Source: DATLLJ01 sp965229885
GTDB taxonomy: Bacteria; Acidobacteriota; Vicinamibacteria; Vicinamibacterales; CAVVIG01
Direction of reading: 5' to 3'
Assembly (NCBI GenBank): GCA_965229885.1
Contig: CBDDJX010000002.1
Location: forward strand, 558,001-622,000
Length of the DNA stretch: 64,000 nucleotides
A program made the position numbers and the translations under genes. Under the pieces are notes generated by a model, which saw nothing but the letters and a program-made list of their open reading frames with translations, made no database searches and was not told the DNA's origin. Below are positions 1-9,226 of the stretch, one piece after another. How positions within the stretch are numbered: the first letter of the stretch is position 1; the number at the start of each line of letters is the position of its first letter.

Positions 1-1
1 A

Positions 2-836
2 CCTCTTGTTGACGGTAAGGCAAGGTCATACTTCCTGGTCCAGACGAGCTTCTTGAATCTTCAGACGATGTTCGACTTTACGCAGAACTCGCCGTCTGGT
101 CTCGATATGACTCCCGCGCCTCCGATGCGCTACCCGATCGCCGAGTTTGTTAGGGCCCGCGAATTTCTGCAGGTGATTCGCCCTGTCGACAAGTTCCGCC
201 AGTTGGCCGGTGCTGACTGGCCCCCTGCCCCGGGCTATTACCCGAACGTCGTGGCCCTTCTGCATAAGAACCCTGAGTCGTTGCAGGGCGCTACGCTCGC
301 GGACGCCGTAGCGGGCGCATACGGGAGAGCTCTGTGGACGAGTAGGCTCGAGGTCTGGGCGGAGGCCAAGTTTTTTCCCGAACGGCTCGAGTATGTTCGG
401 AAGGCCATCGACGAGTATCTCGAGGGCGACTGGGTGAGTTCCACATACGTCATCGTACCGCAGTTCGAGGGCATCATTAAGGACTATTTGGAGGCGAGTT
501 CGGCTTGCCGGGTTCAATGAGACGTAGGGAATGGTGCCGAGGGAGTCGTTCAGAGAACAGATGGGGCAACTTAGGAAGTTGATCTTCTCGCGAAAGGTGC
601 TGATGTTCCCGCGCGAGGTACTCGAGCTAATTCTCGAATCCCTGGAAACCGGAACATTCTGGCGGAAGACCCCGAGGATCAACGACCCAAGGCAGGAAGT
701 TAACAGGCACGGGATCGCTCACGGTAAGTTCACGGGCTTCGAGTCACGTGACATGGCGCTCAAGTATCTTGTGCTCCTGGACGGGCTAGCACTGCTCCTT
801 CTGCACGACAAGATGTTGACCGATCAACTGAAGTAA
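2..836 (+). pseudogene. HEPN-like hypothetical protein, frameshifted, 5' end outside window
   Basis: The reading frame is already open at base 2, so the gene starts upstream of the window. It runs to a stop at 518-520. The protein then seems to continue in another frame from 531 to 836, where the only obstacle is a TAG at 525-527. The second part contains NRHGIAHG, an R-x4-H motif of the kind found in HEPN domains, then a hydrophobic helix (LVLLDGLALLLLHD). One indel near 490-520 plus the TAG would explain the split. I do not recognise the family; HEPN-like RNase or defence function is inference from the motif only. Two separate small genes are less likely, because the second lacks a ribosome-binding site. 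Confidence 0.5.
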
Positions 837-978
837 ACCCGACGTCCCCCGTAGTGTGCGAAAACTCCGCCGAGCAGGCGTTGCGCGAGGCGACCCCGGC
901 CGCCAGACCCGCTGACGCCCGATGCGCGAGACTCAGGCGCGCCCCGCGCCAGCCCTCCGCCTCCGAATCGGTCGCCGA

Positions 979-1518
979 CTAAGTGTTGAAGTCAAAGGCG
1001 TCGAGCAGTTCCCGCTCGTGGATGATGTTGTCGCCGTCGAACATGGCGCGGGTCTTGTGGCCGGTCAGGCGCATGGCGACCCGCTCGGGAACGCTGGCGC
1101 GGATCAAGTTGCGGGCGGCGGTGCGGCGGCAATCGTGGAGGAAGCGGGTCGGCACGCCGGCCGCCTGACAGGCGGTGCGCCAGGTGCGAGGCCAAGTCGA
1201 AGAAGCCCTGGCGGGGGGGGATTCTCGCGCAGGCGGTCGGGGGAAGCCGGGCACAGTGTCGAGCCAGCCCCAGTGGACGGCGAGGGTACACATGCGGTGG
1301 AGGGCCGAGGTCTCGCTATTGATGGTGCCGGTGGCCGCGTCGGGCGAGTTAGTACTGGCGGATCTGATAGGTGGTCAGCGTGGCGGCCTGCGCCTCGCGG
1401 CCGAAGAAGGCGACGAGATGGGCGATCCGGTCGCGGGCGGTGCTCTGGAACCGGAACTGCCGGACCTGGTAGTCCTGGAGGTAGGCGTCGCTGAGCTCGC
1501 CCAGAGTCGGCCCCCAGG
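979..1518 (-). pseudogene. Tyrosine recombinase remnant (XerC-like), cut by IS481
   Basis: Reverse-strand pieces match a phage-type tyrosine recombinase. The N-terminal SAM-like domain (PTLGELSDAYLQDY, then RDRIAHLVAFFG) lies at about 1349-1515. A C-terminal part with HDCRRTAARNL and LTGHKTRAMFD lies at 979-1180. The middle of the catalytic domain, with the first catalytic Arg, is missing, and at least one frameshift separates the pieces. The position where R-Y-N is expected (FDRYNI) reads G-D-N, so the nucleophilic Tyr is gone. The N-terminus is cut at 1519 by the IS481 element; a plausible original start (MTPHETGTPG) lies beyond the IS, ATG at 2631-2629. Confidence 0.75.
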
Positions 1519-2555
1519 TGTCTTTGCTAAACACGTTGTTCATCCGGAGTGCTCTGAAAAGAATGGAGTTTCCACACACCCGTTCTGATCAGAGGAGACC
1601 CCGAATGAAGCTTCATCGTAATGCGAAGAGTACCCCGTCCTCGCGGCTGGCCCTGGTGTGCCGCGTCCTGTTCGAGGGCCACAGCTATGCCGAAGCGGCT
1701 GCAGGCTTTGCGGTGAGTACCCGGACCGTCGCCAAGTGGGTCCGGCGCTTCAAAGACGGCGGCGTGGCGGCGCTGGAGGACGGCTCGTCGCGCCCGGGGG
1801 CACCACCTCATCAGACCCCGCCGGCGGTCGTGGCCCTGATCCGGCTCCTGCGCGTGGAGCACGGCCTGCCGGCGTGGGCGATCGGTCGGGCGCTTCGCGT
1901 GCCCCGCTCCACCGTGAGTGCGTGGCTGCGGCGGTTGGGCGTGCAGCGGTTGCCCGCGCCCCCGCGGGTCCCTGTCCAGCGGTACGAATGGCCGCGGCCC
2001 GGCGATCTCTTGCACGTCGATATCAAGCCGCTGGGGCGCATTGGCTGTGTCGGCCATCGGATCCGTGGCGACCGGCGGCGCGCGACGCGGGGGATTGGGT
2101 GGGAATACGTCCACGTGGGCATCGATGATCACACTCGCCTTGCGTACGTCGAAGTTCTGGCGGACCAGCTCGGCCCCACCTGTGCCGCCTTTCTGCAGCG
2201 AGCGGTCGCCTGGTTCCGGGCGCGCGGCATCACCACGCGGCGCGTGATGAGCGGCAACGGGAGCGGCTATGTCTCGCGGGCATGGCGTACCACGTGCGAG
2301 GCGCTTCGGCTCCGGCATCTGCGCACCAGGGCCTACACCCCGCGGACCAACGGCAAGGCGGAGCGCTTCATTCAGACCCTGCTTCGGGAGTGGGCTTACG
2401 CCAGGCCCTACGCGTCCTCGCAGGAGCGCCGCGTCCAGCTCCGCCCCTATGTGCGGTTCTATAATCGCCAGCGACCACACGCGAGCCTCGACTACCAGGC
2501 TCCCTGGTCCCGGCTTACGAGCGCTGCGTGATGAACAACGTGCTTGAACTCAACA
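1519..2555 (+). mobile_element. IS481-family element
   Basis: About 1.04 kb with imperfect terminal inverted repeats: TGT, twelve variable bases, then CACGTTGTTCATC at 1519-1545, and the inverse at 2530-2555. One transposase lies between. The right flank is CCTAGG, and IS481 elements prefer NCTAGN targets; the left flank (CCAGG) is only similar, so the target duplication is not certain. It sits inside the tyrosine recombinase gene. Confidence 0.75.
1605..2531 (+). CDS. IS481-family transposase, catalytic Asp replaced
   Basis: DDE transposase of 308 residues with an N-terminal HTH (SYAEAAAGFAVSTRTVAKWV) and an rve-type core. The first Asp is in LHVDIKPLG and the Glu in NGKAERFIQT. At the second catalytic Asp the sequence reads VMSGNGSGY where the family has S/T-D-N-G, so the enzyme is probably inactive. 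I start at ATG 1605 because it follows a good Shine-Dalgarno (AGAGGAGA); a longer frame from 1518 would begin inside the terminal repeat. Confidence 0.85.
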   Translation: MKLHRNAKSTPSSRLALVCRVLFEGHSYAEAAAGFAVSTRTVAKWVRRFKDGGVAALEDGSSRPGAPPHQTPPAVVALIRLLRVEHGLPAWAIGRALRVPRSTVSAWLRRLGVQRLPAPPRVPVQRYEWPRPGDLLHVDIKPLGRIGCVGHRIRGDRRRATRGIGWEYVHVGIDDHTRLAYVEVLADQLGPTCAAFLQRAVAWFRARGITTRRVMSGNGSGYVSRAWRTTCEALRLRHLRTRAYTPRTNGKAERFIQTLLREWAYARPYASSQERRVQLRPYVRFYNRQRPHASLDYQAPWSRLTSAA

Positions 2556-2679
2556 CCTAGGGGCCGAACGTGCGCGCGGGCGGTGCCGTCGCGCGGGGTG
2601 TACCGGGCGTGCCGGTCTCGTGCGGGGTCATGGAATAGGTCCCTCCTTCGCCGTGGCCGCAGGCGGGCGGCTGTGCGTC

Positions 2680-2843
2680 TCGAATTCCCAATTCTCTGGC
2701 TGAATCCAGGCTTGAGGCAACGTTGTGTGGCGCCTGACGCCTGACCTACGCTGTCTCGCGCATGAAGGACCTCCTGCTCACCCTGCTTCACCTGACCGTC
2801 ATGACCGCGACCCTGGATGCAGCGAGAGAATTGGGAATTCGAG
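2680..2843. repeat. 19-bp inverted repeat bracketing a transposase 5' relic
   Basis: CTCGAATTCCCAATTCTCT at 2680-2698 is repeated inverted at 2825-2843. Between them, 2762-2815 (+) reads MKDLLLTLLHLTVMTATL, which resembles the first residues of the rve-type transposase at 5095 (MRDPIILLVHLIATQARL) and then stops matching. The segment looks like a deletion relic or MITE made from such an IS, and its right arm marks the point where the neighbouring ATPase gene is cut. Confidence 0.5.
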
Positions 2844-2845
2844 AT

Positions 2846-4550
2846 GCACAGGTCGCCATGGAGGCGCTTCATCAGCGCCAGGTACAGGCAGACTCCCATG
2901 CCATCCTGGTGGCCCTCGCTGTGGTAGGCGCCGGGTGGGTACATTCCCTTGTCGTAGAACGCAACCTCCAGATCGAGCTTACCCTCGGTCGGTTCAAACT
3001 TCGCCTTGAACGCCTCTTCGTCCTCCCCGTTGATCTCGCGGTAGAAGTCACTAAAATCACCTTCGACCGCGTCATACAGGGCGCTCAGACGCTCCTCCGC
3101 AACGTTACAGTAGGTGTCGTAGACGCTCTTGCCGACCTGCGCTGCCTTCTGCGCCCGCTTTTCGGCCCGGCGCGCCTGGCGGGAGGTTTCGAGGCGGTCG
3201 TGGGCGAGCGTTAGGAAACTGTGTGCCGCCACGGAAGCGCTCTGGTCCGGCTTTGCTTTGACGGCCGCCGCGAAGGTTTCGAGCTTCGCTGCCAAAGAAG
3301 GCGGCGCTGCGATCCAACTCTGCTCAAAACGAGCCTTATAGCCAAGCACCTCTTCCACGGTTCCCAGGGATTTGGCGAACGCTGTAAGCTGTTCCACCCA
3401 CGCGGACAAACCCTTTGAGAATCCAGCTGGGCCATCTGCGGCGGCATACCGGTAGCACTGCCCCGACCAGGGCGGCAATGTGCCGGGCGTGAGAGGCAAT
3501 CGCGCCCGCATTCTCCAGGACGCGTTTCTGCAGGGCTTCCGCTTGCGCCGTCTTCGCGAGCTTGGTCTTCAAATGGTTCTTGAGGTGTTCTTCGTCCTCC
3601 CACTCCATATCGCAAAGCGGGCAGCGCGGTCCCTCGACCAGGGCGAGGCCACGTTGGAAGAACGACCGTTGCTTGACCGCGTCCAAGAGCGCTAGGTCTT
3701 CTTCAAGCTTCGCCAGATCGGCAAGGATGGCCTTGGTTGCGGTCCCGCCGAGGGCCGCGAATCCAGCCTGGCTCTCTCTGACAGCTTCCAGATCTTTCAT
3801 CGCCGTTGCCTTGTTGAACGCTGGCTGCGGTCCTCCTTCGGCCAAGCCTGCGTTCAGCACGGTGTCGGCCGTGAGCTCCATGATCACGGGGAGGGCTAGC
3901 ACCTTCCGTCGTTGACTGACAGCAGCGAGCACGTCTTCGGGCGAGAGAGTCTTCACATCAAGATGGCGGCGCAGCGCATCGTCCGCATTCGTCGTATCCT
4001 TGTGCCCAGCTGTATAAGCGCTGGCCACCTTGTTCTTTGCCGTCGCGAGAACACTACGGATGTTGCCGATCGCTTCGAGCTTAAGGAGCGCCTGAATCTC
4101 TTTCGACCGCTCGCCGGCCTCGACGAGGATGTACTTGATAATCTCCCGGCGGGACAGAGTCAGCTCCGGGTGCTGGGCTGCTTCTTCGAGCAGCGCCCGC
4201 ACACCAGCATTCTCAGGCTCCAGCGTGAATGTCTTGGCCGTCTTGACATTGCGTGTTAGGACCGCCGTCTTGCCAAGGTCCGGGAAGTGCAGAGTCAGCG
4301 ACACCTCGGCCGCCGCCGGATCGTCCCGGCGGTCGACATGCGGACCGTGCTTTTGGACGCTCAACCCCCCGGTGCCCTTCCCCGACAGGCGCGAGATCTC
4401 CCCGGTAAGTCCGAACTGGATCGCATCGACGACGCCGCTCTTACCGGAGCCATTGGGTCCCGAAATCACGAAGCTTTCTCGCTGGGGCGTCAACTGCAAC
4501 TCGCGGATGCCTCGCAGCTCCATGATCTTGACGGCCTCAACCTGAATCAC
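2846..4550 (-). pseudogene. SMC/RecF-like AAA ATPase with zinc hook, frameshifted and truncated
   Basis: Starts at GTG 4550. Walker A GPNGSGKS lies near residue 32, followed by a long coiled-coil region with a CPLC zinc-hook motif (about residue 315). A frameshift near 3450 moves the frame; the second half (from GQCYRYAAADGP) continues coherently to YLALMKRLHGDL, just before the expected Walker B and D-loop. There the gene ends abruptly at the 2825-2843 repeat. The fold is that of SMC-like DNA-repair or defence ATPases. It is translationally coupled to the small gene upstream (4-nt overlap). Partner and function are unknown; no activity is expected without the C-terminal ATPase half. Confidence 0.7.
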
Positions 4551-4726
4551 AGCGCGCCTTCTTCCTTCTTCCGGGCGGAGAAGATGGCGACCAGATCCCC
4601 AGCCTTCATCGTGTCACCGGACTTGAACAGGGCACGGAGCGCCTTAACCTGTTGTGCGTCGAGGTCTTCGGCATTACCAAGCCTGGTGAAGAAGCCCTCA
4701 AGAATCTCGCTCTGGACGGTCGCCAT
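4547..4726 (-). CDS. Small 59-aa protein coupled to SMC-like ATPase
   Basis: ATG at 4726, preceded by AGAAAGG at a good distance, encodes 59 residues (MATVQSEILEGFF...SARKKEEGAL). The stop overlaps the GTG start of the ATPase in the arrangement GTGA, so the two are translationally coupled. It is charged and predicted helical, with no motif I recognise. A role as partner or regulator of the ATPase is inferred from the overlap only. The upstream region is replaced by an IS3 fragment at 4752, so the original promoter may be lost. Confidence 0.55.
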   Translation of the reverse strand: MATVQSEILEGFFTRLGNAEDLDAQQVKALRALFKSGDTMKAGDLVAIFSARKKEEGAL

Positions 4727-4751
4727 GTTTTACCTTTCTGGAAGCGCCAAA

Positions 4752-5004
4752 GTGACCTGCCGGCTTTCTTCGGACCAGTGATTACTGGAGAACAGCGCCG
4801 GTTAGCGTTCGTCGTGCGTGTCCGTGTTCTTCCTGGACAGCGCGAGCCGGCATCGCCGGCGAGCGCCCTCCGTCATCCGGGCCAGCACCGAGCTGCGCTT
4901 TGAACTCGGTGGGCGTCAGATAGCCCAGGCTCGAGTGTGGCCGTACCTCGTTGTAGAGCTGCCGCCACTGTTCGATCCCGACCTTCGCGTCCATGCGGTT
5001 CCGA
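4752..5004 (-). pseudogene. 3' fragment of IS3-family element (orfB C-terminus)
   Basis: Encodes the last about 65 residues of an IS3 OrfB (MDAKVGIEQWRQLYNEVRPHSSLGYL) and the terminal repeat beginning TGACCTGCCGGC. It is closely similar to the end of the complete IS3 at 23368-24646. It is cut at 5005 by the next IS. Confidence 0.8.
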
Positions 5005-6370
5005 AACCTGTGGGTGGCGAATTGCTAATCAGCCCCACAATCCGTTGAGATTATCAAGTCTTGTGATCCTGGGCGTGGTCGCTAGGATGTCCCAATGCGC
5101 GACCCGATCATCCTACTGGTTCACCTGATCGCCACCCAGGCGCGGCTCATGGGCCCCGGCGGTCTACGGTCTGTCGTCGCCGAATCGCTTTTGGTCAAGC
5201 ATCAACTGCTGATTCTCAATCGCTCGCGACACCGGGCGCCGAATCTCCGCGTGTCGGATCGGATCCTCGCCGGTGTCTGTGCGCTGTTCATGCGCCCGGC
5301 TCGTGTGTTCCGCTCGGCGATCGTGCTCAGACCGTCGACGATCCTGAACTTCCATCGAACGTTGCGCCAACGTAAATACCGACTGCTGTTTTCACCGAAG
5401 CGCCGCCGCACAGGACCCAAGGGTCCGCCCAAAGACCTAGTCGACGCCATCGTCGACATGAAGCGGCGCAACCCCAGGTGGGGCTGTCCGCGGATCGCAC
5501 AACAGATCGCGCTCGCCTTTGCGGTCGACATCGACAAGGACGTGGTGCGCCGAGTGCTCGCCACGCACTATCGACCGGCACCCCGCTCGGGTGGTCCGTC
5601 CTGGCTGACATTCCTGGGGCATGCGAAAGATAGCCTGTGGAGCATCGACCTGTTCCGGTGCGAGTCGGCGACCCTGCGAAGCCATTGGGTGCTGGTGGTG
5701 ATGGACCAATACACGCGGCGGATCGTCGGCTTTGGCATCCATGCTGAAACCGTGGATGGCCGCGCCCTGTGCCGCATGTTCAACCATGCGATTCGAGGGC
5801 TCTCGCGTCCGAAGCGCCTCAGCTCCGACAACGACCCGCTGTATCGGTTTCACCAATGGTGCGCCAACCTGCGGGTGCTGCAGGTGACCGAGGCGAAGAG
5901 TGTGCCGTATGTGCCGCTGTCGCATCCGTTTGTCGAACGGTTGATCGGCACGCTGCGACGAGAATGCGTGGATCAACTGCTGTTCTGGTCTGCGTCAGAC
6001 CTGGAAGACAAACTGGTGGCCTTCCAGGACTTCTACAATGCGCATCGGGCCCATGCGTCGTTGGACGGGCGGACGCCCGTCCCGATACGAAAGGATGTCG
6101 CACGGCTCGACCGCTACCGCTGGGACGAGCATTGCCGCGGACTCTATCAGACGCCGATCGCGGCGTGAATCTGAACAGCGAAGACGGTGGCGAGCGTGGC
6201 GACGCGCCCGCCTGCAGAGTCTGCCGCGTTCCCGCCATCGCGCAGCAGGGCAGTACTTCAGCAACACATCTCAAGCACGCCATCGCGAGAACTTCGCGGA
6301 TGGTTCCGGCTCCCGCGACATGAAGATCGAGCGATAGATCGAATTCTTGCGAATTCGCCACCCACAGGTT
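5005..6370 (+). mobile_element. rve-type IS element with 19-bp perfect terminal repeats
   Basis: AACCTGTGGGTGGCGAATT at 5005-5023 is repeated inverted at 6352-6370. One transposase (5095-6168) and about 180 bp of non-coding DNA lie inside. It sits between an IS3 fragment and a truncated TPR gene. No target duplication is evident. Confidence 0.8.
5095..6168 (+). CDS. DDE integrase-core transposase
   Basis: 357 residues. HTH-like N-terminal half, then an rve core with all three acidic residues: Asp in SLWSIDLFRC, Asp in LSSDNDPLY, Glu in HPFVERLIGTLRRE. It ends with a short basic tail. It belongs to the IS3/IS481 superfamily type usually annotated only as integrase core domain protein. Intact and inside perfect terminal repeats, so it may be active. 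A 5'-truncated relative lies at 22322-23077 and a 5' relic at 2762. Confidence 0.85.
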   Translation: MRDPIILLVHLIATQARLMGPGGLRSVVAESLLVKHQLLILNRSRHRAPNLRVSDRILAGVCALFMRPARVFRSAIVLRPSTILNFHRTLRQRKYRLLFSPKRRRTGPKGPPKDLVDAIVDMKRRNPRWGCPRIAQQIALAFAVDIDKDVVRRVLATHYRPAPRSGGPSWLTFLGHAKDSLWSIDLFRCESATLRSHWVLVVMDQYTRRIVGFGIHAETVDGRALCRMFNHAIRGLSRPKRLSSDNDPLYRFHQWCANLRVLQVTEAKSVPYVPLSHPFVERLIGTLRRECVDQLLFWSASDLEDKLVAFQDFYNAHRAHASLDGRTPVPIRKDVARLDRYRWDEHCRGLYQTPIAA

Positions 6371-7067
6371 GCCGCCAGGTGGGCGTAGCAAGATAGGAGC
6401 GATTATTCGGCAGTGCGGTCTTCTCGTCAGAAGCAGCCGGTTGGAGGAAGCAGAGACGCTAATGAGCAACGCACTTAGAGATCGCCCAGGTGACTCCGAT
6501 TTGTACGGATTTAGCGGATGGATCTACAAGTCCTGGCAGCCGCCCAGGCTTGCAGATGCGCGACAGCAGTTTAACCGAGCTGCTGAGTTGAGAAGCGTCA
6601 AGGAAGACATGTACGAGCACTGGGCGCGGATGGAGATGAGCCAGCGAGAATGGACAAAGGCGGCAGCGGCTGCGGAGAAAGGGTTAGAGTTGATGCCTGA
6701 CTCTGCGGTTTTAAGTTACCTTGCCGGAATGGCGCGAAGCCAAACGAGTAGAGAGCTTCTTGGTGGGCTGCACCACGATCGGGCCACGAAAGAGAATGAG
6801 CTTGCCCACGCCCATCTCGATCATGCGTTTGCCGTATTTGAAGAAGGTGACAGAGTCAGCAAGGAGGATATTTGCCGAGCCCTGGTTCTGCTTTGTGAAA
6901 CAGTGAAGGACCCGCGCGGGATCCGTCGCTTTCTTAGGTTGTGGAAGCGGGAAGCACCGGGTGACTATCGCCTCGATACTGAGACGCAAAGGTTGCAGCA
7001 CAAGTTCAAGACAACTTTCGATCTGGACAAAGACCGTTCGTCGATGGATTCCTTCATACGCTATTAG
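6371..7067 (+). pseudogene. C-terminal TPR-repeat fragment of a larger protein
   Basis: Open frame of about 230 residues with no plausible start; it enters from the IS end at 6370. It reads as successive TPR-like helical pairs (SSRLEEAETLMSNALRDRPGD, DARQQFNRAAELR, WTKAAAAAEKGLELMPDSA) and ends normally at 7067. Such TPR tails are common in STAND NTPases and similar signalling proteins, so this may be the 3' end of a gene like the one beginning at 63279, but no sequence here links the two. The IS insertion removed the 5' part. Confidence 0.6.
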
Positions 7068-7071
7068 CCTC

Positions 7072-7251
7072 AATGTGACAAAAACTGCTGCAGTCGTAAT
7101 CGATTCTGGCCCGCAAAACACCGTCCGGTTTGGGGCTGGCCCGCTCCGGTTCAGGTCACAGGTCGTGGCGCGGCGGATCGACGTTTTCGAGCCGTTCCGT
7201 GCGGTGATGGCCGGTCGAATCGGCACATGGGTCGCGCGGGATTGTCACATT
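7072..7251. repeat. 180-bp MITE-like element
   Basis: AATGTGACAA at 7072-7081 and its exact inverse TTGTCACATT at 7242-7251 bracket 160 bp without an ORF. TGGCCCG occurs twice inside. It lies directly after the TPR fragment stop. Size and termini suit a MITE or a deletion derivative of an IS; the family is unknown. Confidence 0.4.
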
Positions 7252-7421
7252 AGGGTTAGTTAAGGACAAGCGTAGGGAGGTCGGGGGTGTAGGAAATTCC
7301 GACCTCGCTGGACACATTGTGTAACCGTAGGTGTCCAGAATCTGGAGGTCGGGTCCGACGTCCCCCCGTCTTCAGTAGCACTTCGGTTGAGAGTCCGATC
7401 ATCCGGAAAGGGAGATCGGAC

Positions 7422-7493
7422 GTGAAGAAGCGATTTACGGAAGCGCAGATCATCGGGTTCCTGCGGGAGGCCGAGGCAGGCCTCCCGAGCTAA
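7422..7493 (+). pseudogene. IS3-family orfA 5' fragment
   Basis: GTG at 7422 after GGGAG encodes KKRFTEAQIIGFLREAEAGL, the typical start of an IS3 OrfA HTH, then diverges and stops after 23 residues. The rest of the IS is absent. The 7252-7421 stretch is probably the left end of the same element; I see no gene in it. Confidence 0.7.
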
Positions 7494-7542
7494 TTGTTCG
7501 TCACCTTGACAGGGCTCGGTGTCCAGGTTAGCTTCGGACGAA

Positions 7543-8133
7543 ATGTCAGCCCACAACCCACGAGAACGGCGCCTTTTCAGAGACTTGCAGGAGAAAAACG
7601 TTCTGACCCAACAGATTCAGCGTTTGGCTAGCTCCATGCGGCGTCTGCAGGCCCGCGCCGCCAAGAGACGAAGCCATCACTGGAGGGCCCGATACACCAA
7701 TTCCATCTGGCGAGCCGCGACGAAGGTGGAGGAGCTCGAGGAACAAGTATTGTCCCGGGCACAGGAGCTTAGGTTGCGTGTGCAGGAGGAACTTGAAATC
7801 TCGGTTGAAGAGGTTCAGGCCTTCGAGGAGCAACACAAGAAAGAGGTCATGGAGCTGAAGGAGGCTCACCAGGCGCTACGCACGGCCGAGCAAGCGCTGA
7901 GTGGCGCTGAGCTCGCGTCCGAAGCGAAGGACAAGGCAGACCGCCTTGCCGAGCTTCGGCACAAGCATCGGCGCGCCGAACGCCAGGCTCGCAAGGAAGC
8001 GAAGGACGTCGAAACAGTGGAGCAGGAGTTGGCGTCCGAGGCGCGCGACCGAGAGATTCTTACGGTTGAACTCCACAAGCTTCTCGAAGAGATCGAGTTA
8101 CTTCGTCCCGAGGTCGCTGAGAGCAACACGTAG
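7543..8133 (+). CDS. Coiled-coil protein of unknown function
   Basis: About 196 residues from ATG 7543 (an in-frame GTG at 7519 is the alternative start). It is very rich in Glu, Ala, Arg, Lys and Gln with heptad spacing from about residue 60 to the end, so one long coiled coil is predicted. There is no signal peptide, membrane segment or catalytic motif. It lies between an IS3 relic and a kinase fragment. I do not recognise the family. Confidence 0.5.
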   Translation: MSAHNPRERRLFRDLQEKNVLTQQIQRLASSMRRLQARAAKRRSHHWRARYTNSIWRAATKVEELEEQVLSRAQELRLRVQEELEISVEEVQAFEEQHKKEVMELKEAHQALRTAEQALSGAELASEAKDKADRLAELRHKHRRAERQARKEAKDVETVEQELASEARDREILTVELHKLLEEIELLRPEVAESNT

Positions 8134-8162
8134 ACTGGCCTTGTCAAGTGAGGGATTCGCCC

Positions 8163-8234
8163 ATGAACGCCCCCGGCGTTCGGCTTGGTCCGTATGAGAT
8201 CGTCTCCGCCCTCGGGGCTGGCGGCATGGGCGAG
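8163..8234 (+). pseudogene. Ser/Thr protein kinase N-terminal fragment
   Basis: ATG 8163 encodes MNAPGVRLGPYEIVSALGAGGMGE, the Gly-rich loop start of a PknB-type kinase (normally followed by VYRARD). It is cut by the IS481 element at 8235. The DNA right of that IS is not kinase, so the rest was lost or moved; a matching downstream piece lies near 20.7 kb. Confidence 0.75.
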
Positions 8235-9226
8235 TGTAATGTAGCGGACCTTGTAGGACAGTCGCCACCGCTACGACTGTAACCGTTCCCGTAATGCCTC
8301 GTACGGGGTCCCGCCCGCAAACGCCCCGTGCGGGCGATGGTAGTTGTAGAAGTGCTCCCACTCGGTCAGCCGCTGCTCAAGATCGACGTCGCCTTTGTAG
8401 CTGAGCAGCTGATAGAACTCCTGCTGGTCGGTGCGATGCGAGCGCTCGACTTTCCCGTTGAGCTGCGGTGTGCGCGGTTTGATATAGACATGGCGGATCC
8501 CCTGGTCGGCCAGATGCCAGTGAAACAAGGCCTGGAACTCATGCCCGCGATCCGTGCGGATGGTGTGAATCCGGAACGGAAACTTCCCCACGACGTGATC
8601 GATGAACGCGATGGCGTTCTGCTGCGTGTGTCGGCGGTAGACGCGCAGCGCGCGGATCCGCGTGGCGTCATCGATGGCCGTGTACTGGTAGCGTCGGATG
8701 TGGCGCCCCGCCGGCCCTTGCAGCGTCAGAAACTTCACGTCCACCTGCACGTGATGGCCGGGGACCTGCTTCTCGTAGCGATGGGTATGGACGGCCCGGC
8801 GGCCCACGCGGGTCGGCAGGCGGTGTAGCCCGTGGCGGCGCAAGGTGCGGTAGACGGTGGCATCACAGACGGCGATCCCGTGGTAGCGCTCGAGGTACCA
8901 GACGATACGGATCGGCCCCAGATGGTACGTGCGTCGGAGATGAAGGATCAGTTCGACCACCGCAGGCGGGGTCGCATTGGGGTGAGACCGAGCGCACGGG
9001 CGCTTGTTGACGAGCCCGGCGTCTCCCTCACGCGTATGCGCGCCCCGCCAGAGGTAAAACAGGGAGCGGGGGATGCCGAAGTGACGGCAGGTCTTCCGGA
9101 CGTTGCCGTGCTGAGCGGCGTAGTCGAGTACCTGCCTCTTCCGCCGGATATCGTGCTGGGCCTTGGACACCATCTCCCTCCTTCGTGGGCGACATAGGGT
9201 GTCCAACAAGGTCTGTAATGTCTACA
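8235..9226 (-). mobile_element. IS481-family element
   Basis: About 0.99 kb. Both ends start TGTA and share GACCTTGT-n-GGACA as an imperfect inverted repeat (left about 8235-8265, right about 9197-9226). The outer base at each end is approximate. It interrupts the kinase fragment. Confidence 0.7.
8271..9173 (-). CDS. IS481-family transposase
   Basis: 300 residues from ATG 9173 (GGAGGGAG upstream). HTH (NVRKTCRHFGIPRSLFYLWR), then an rve core with Asp in VQVDVKFL, Asp in IRTDRGHEFQ and Glu in NGKVERSHRTD. All catalytic residues are present and the frame is intact, so it is probably functional. Confidence 0.9.
   Translation of the reverse strand: MVSKAQHDIRRKRQVLDYAAQHGNVRKTCRHFGIPRSLFYLWRGAHTREGDAGLVNKRPCARSHPNATPPAVVELILHLRRTYHLGPIRIVWYLERYHGIAVCDATVYRTLRRHGLHRLPTRVGRRAVHTHRYEKQVPGHHVQVDVKFLTLQGPAGRHIRRYQYTAIDDATRIRALRVYRRHTQQNAIAFIDHVVGKFPFRIHTIRTDRGHEFQALFHWHLADQGIRHVYIKPRTPQLNGKVERSHRTDQQEFYQLLSYKGDVDLEQRLTEWEHFYNYHRPHGAFAGGTPYEALRERLQS

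Noticed and set aside
1527..2480. 317-residue reverse-strand ORF under the IS481 transposase
   Set aside because: Shadow frame; the plus-strand protein has HTH and DDE features.
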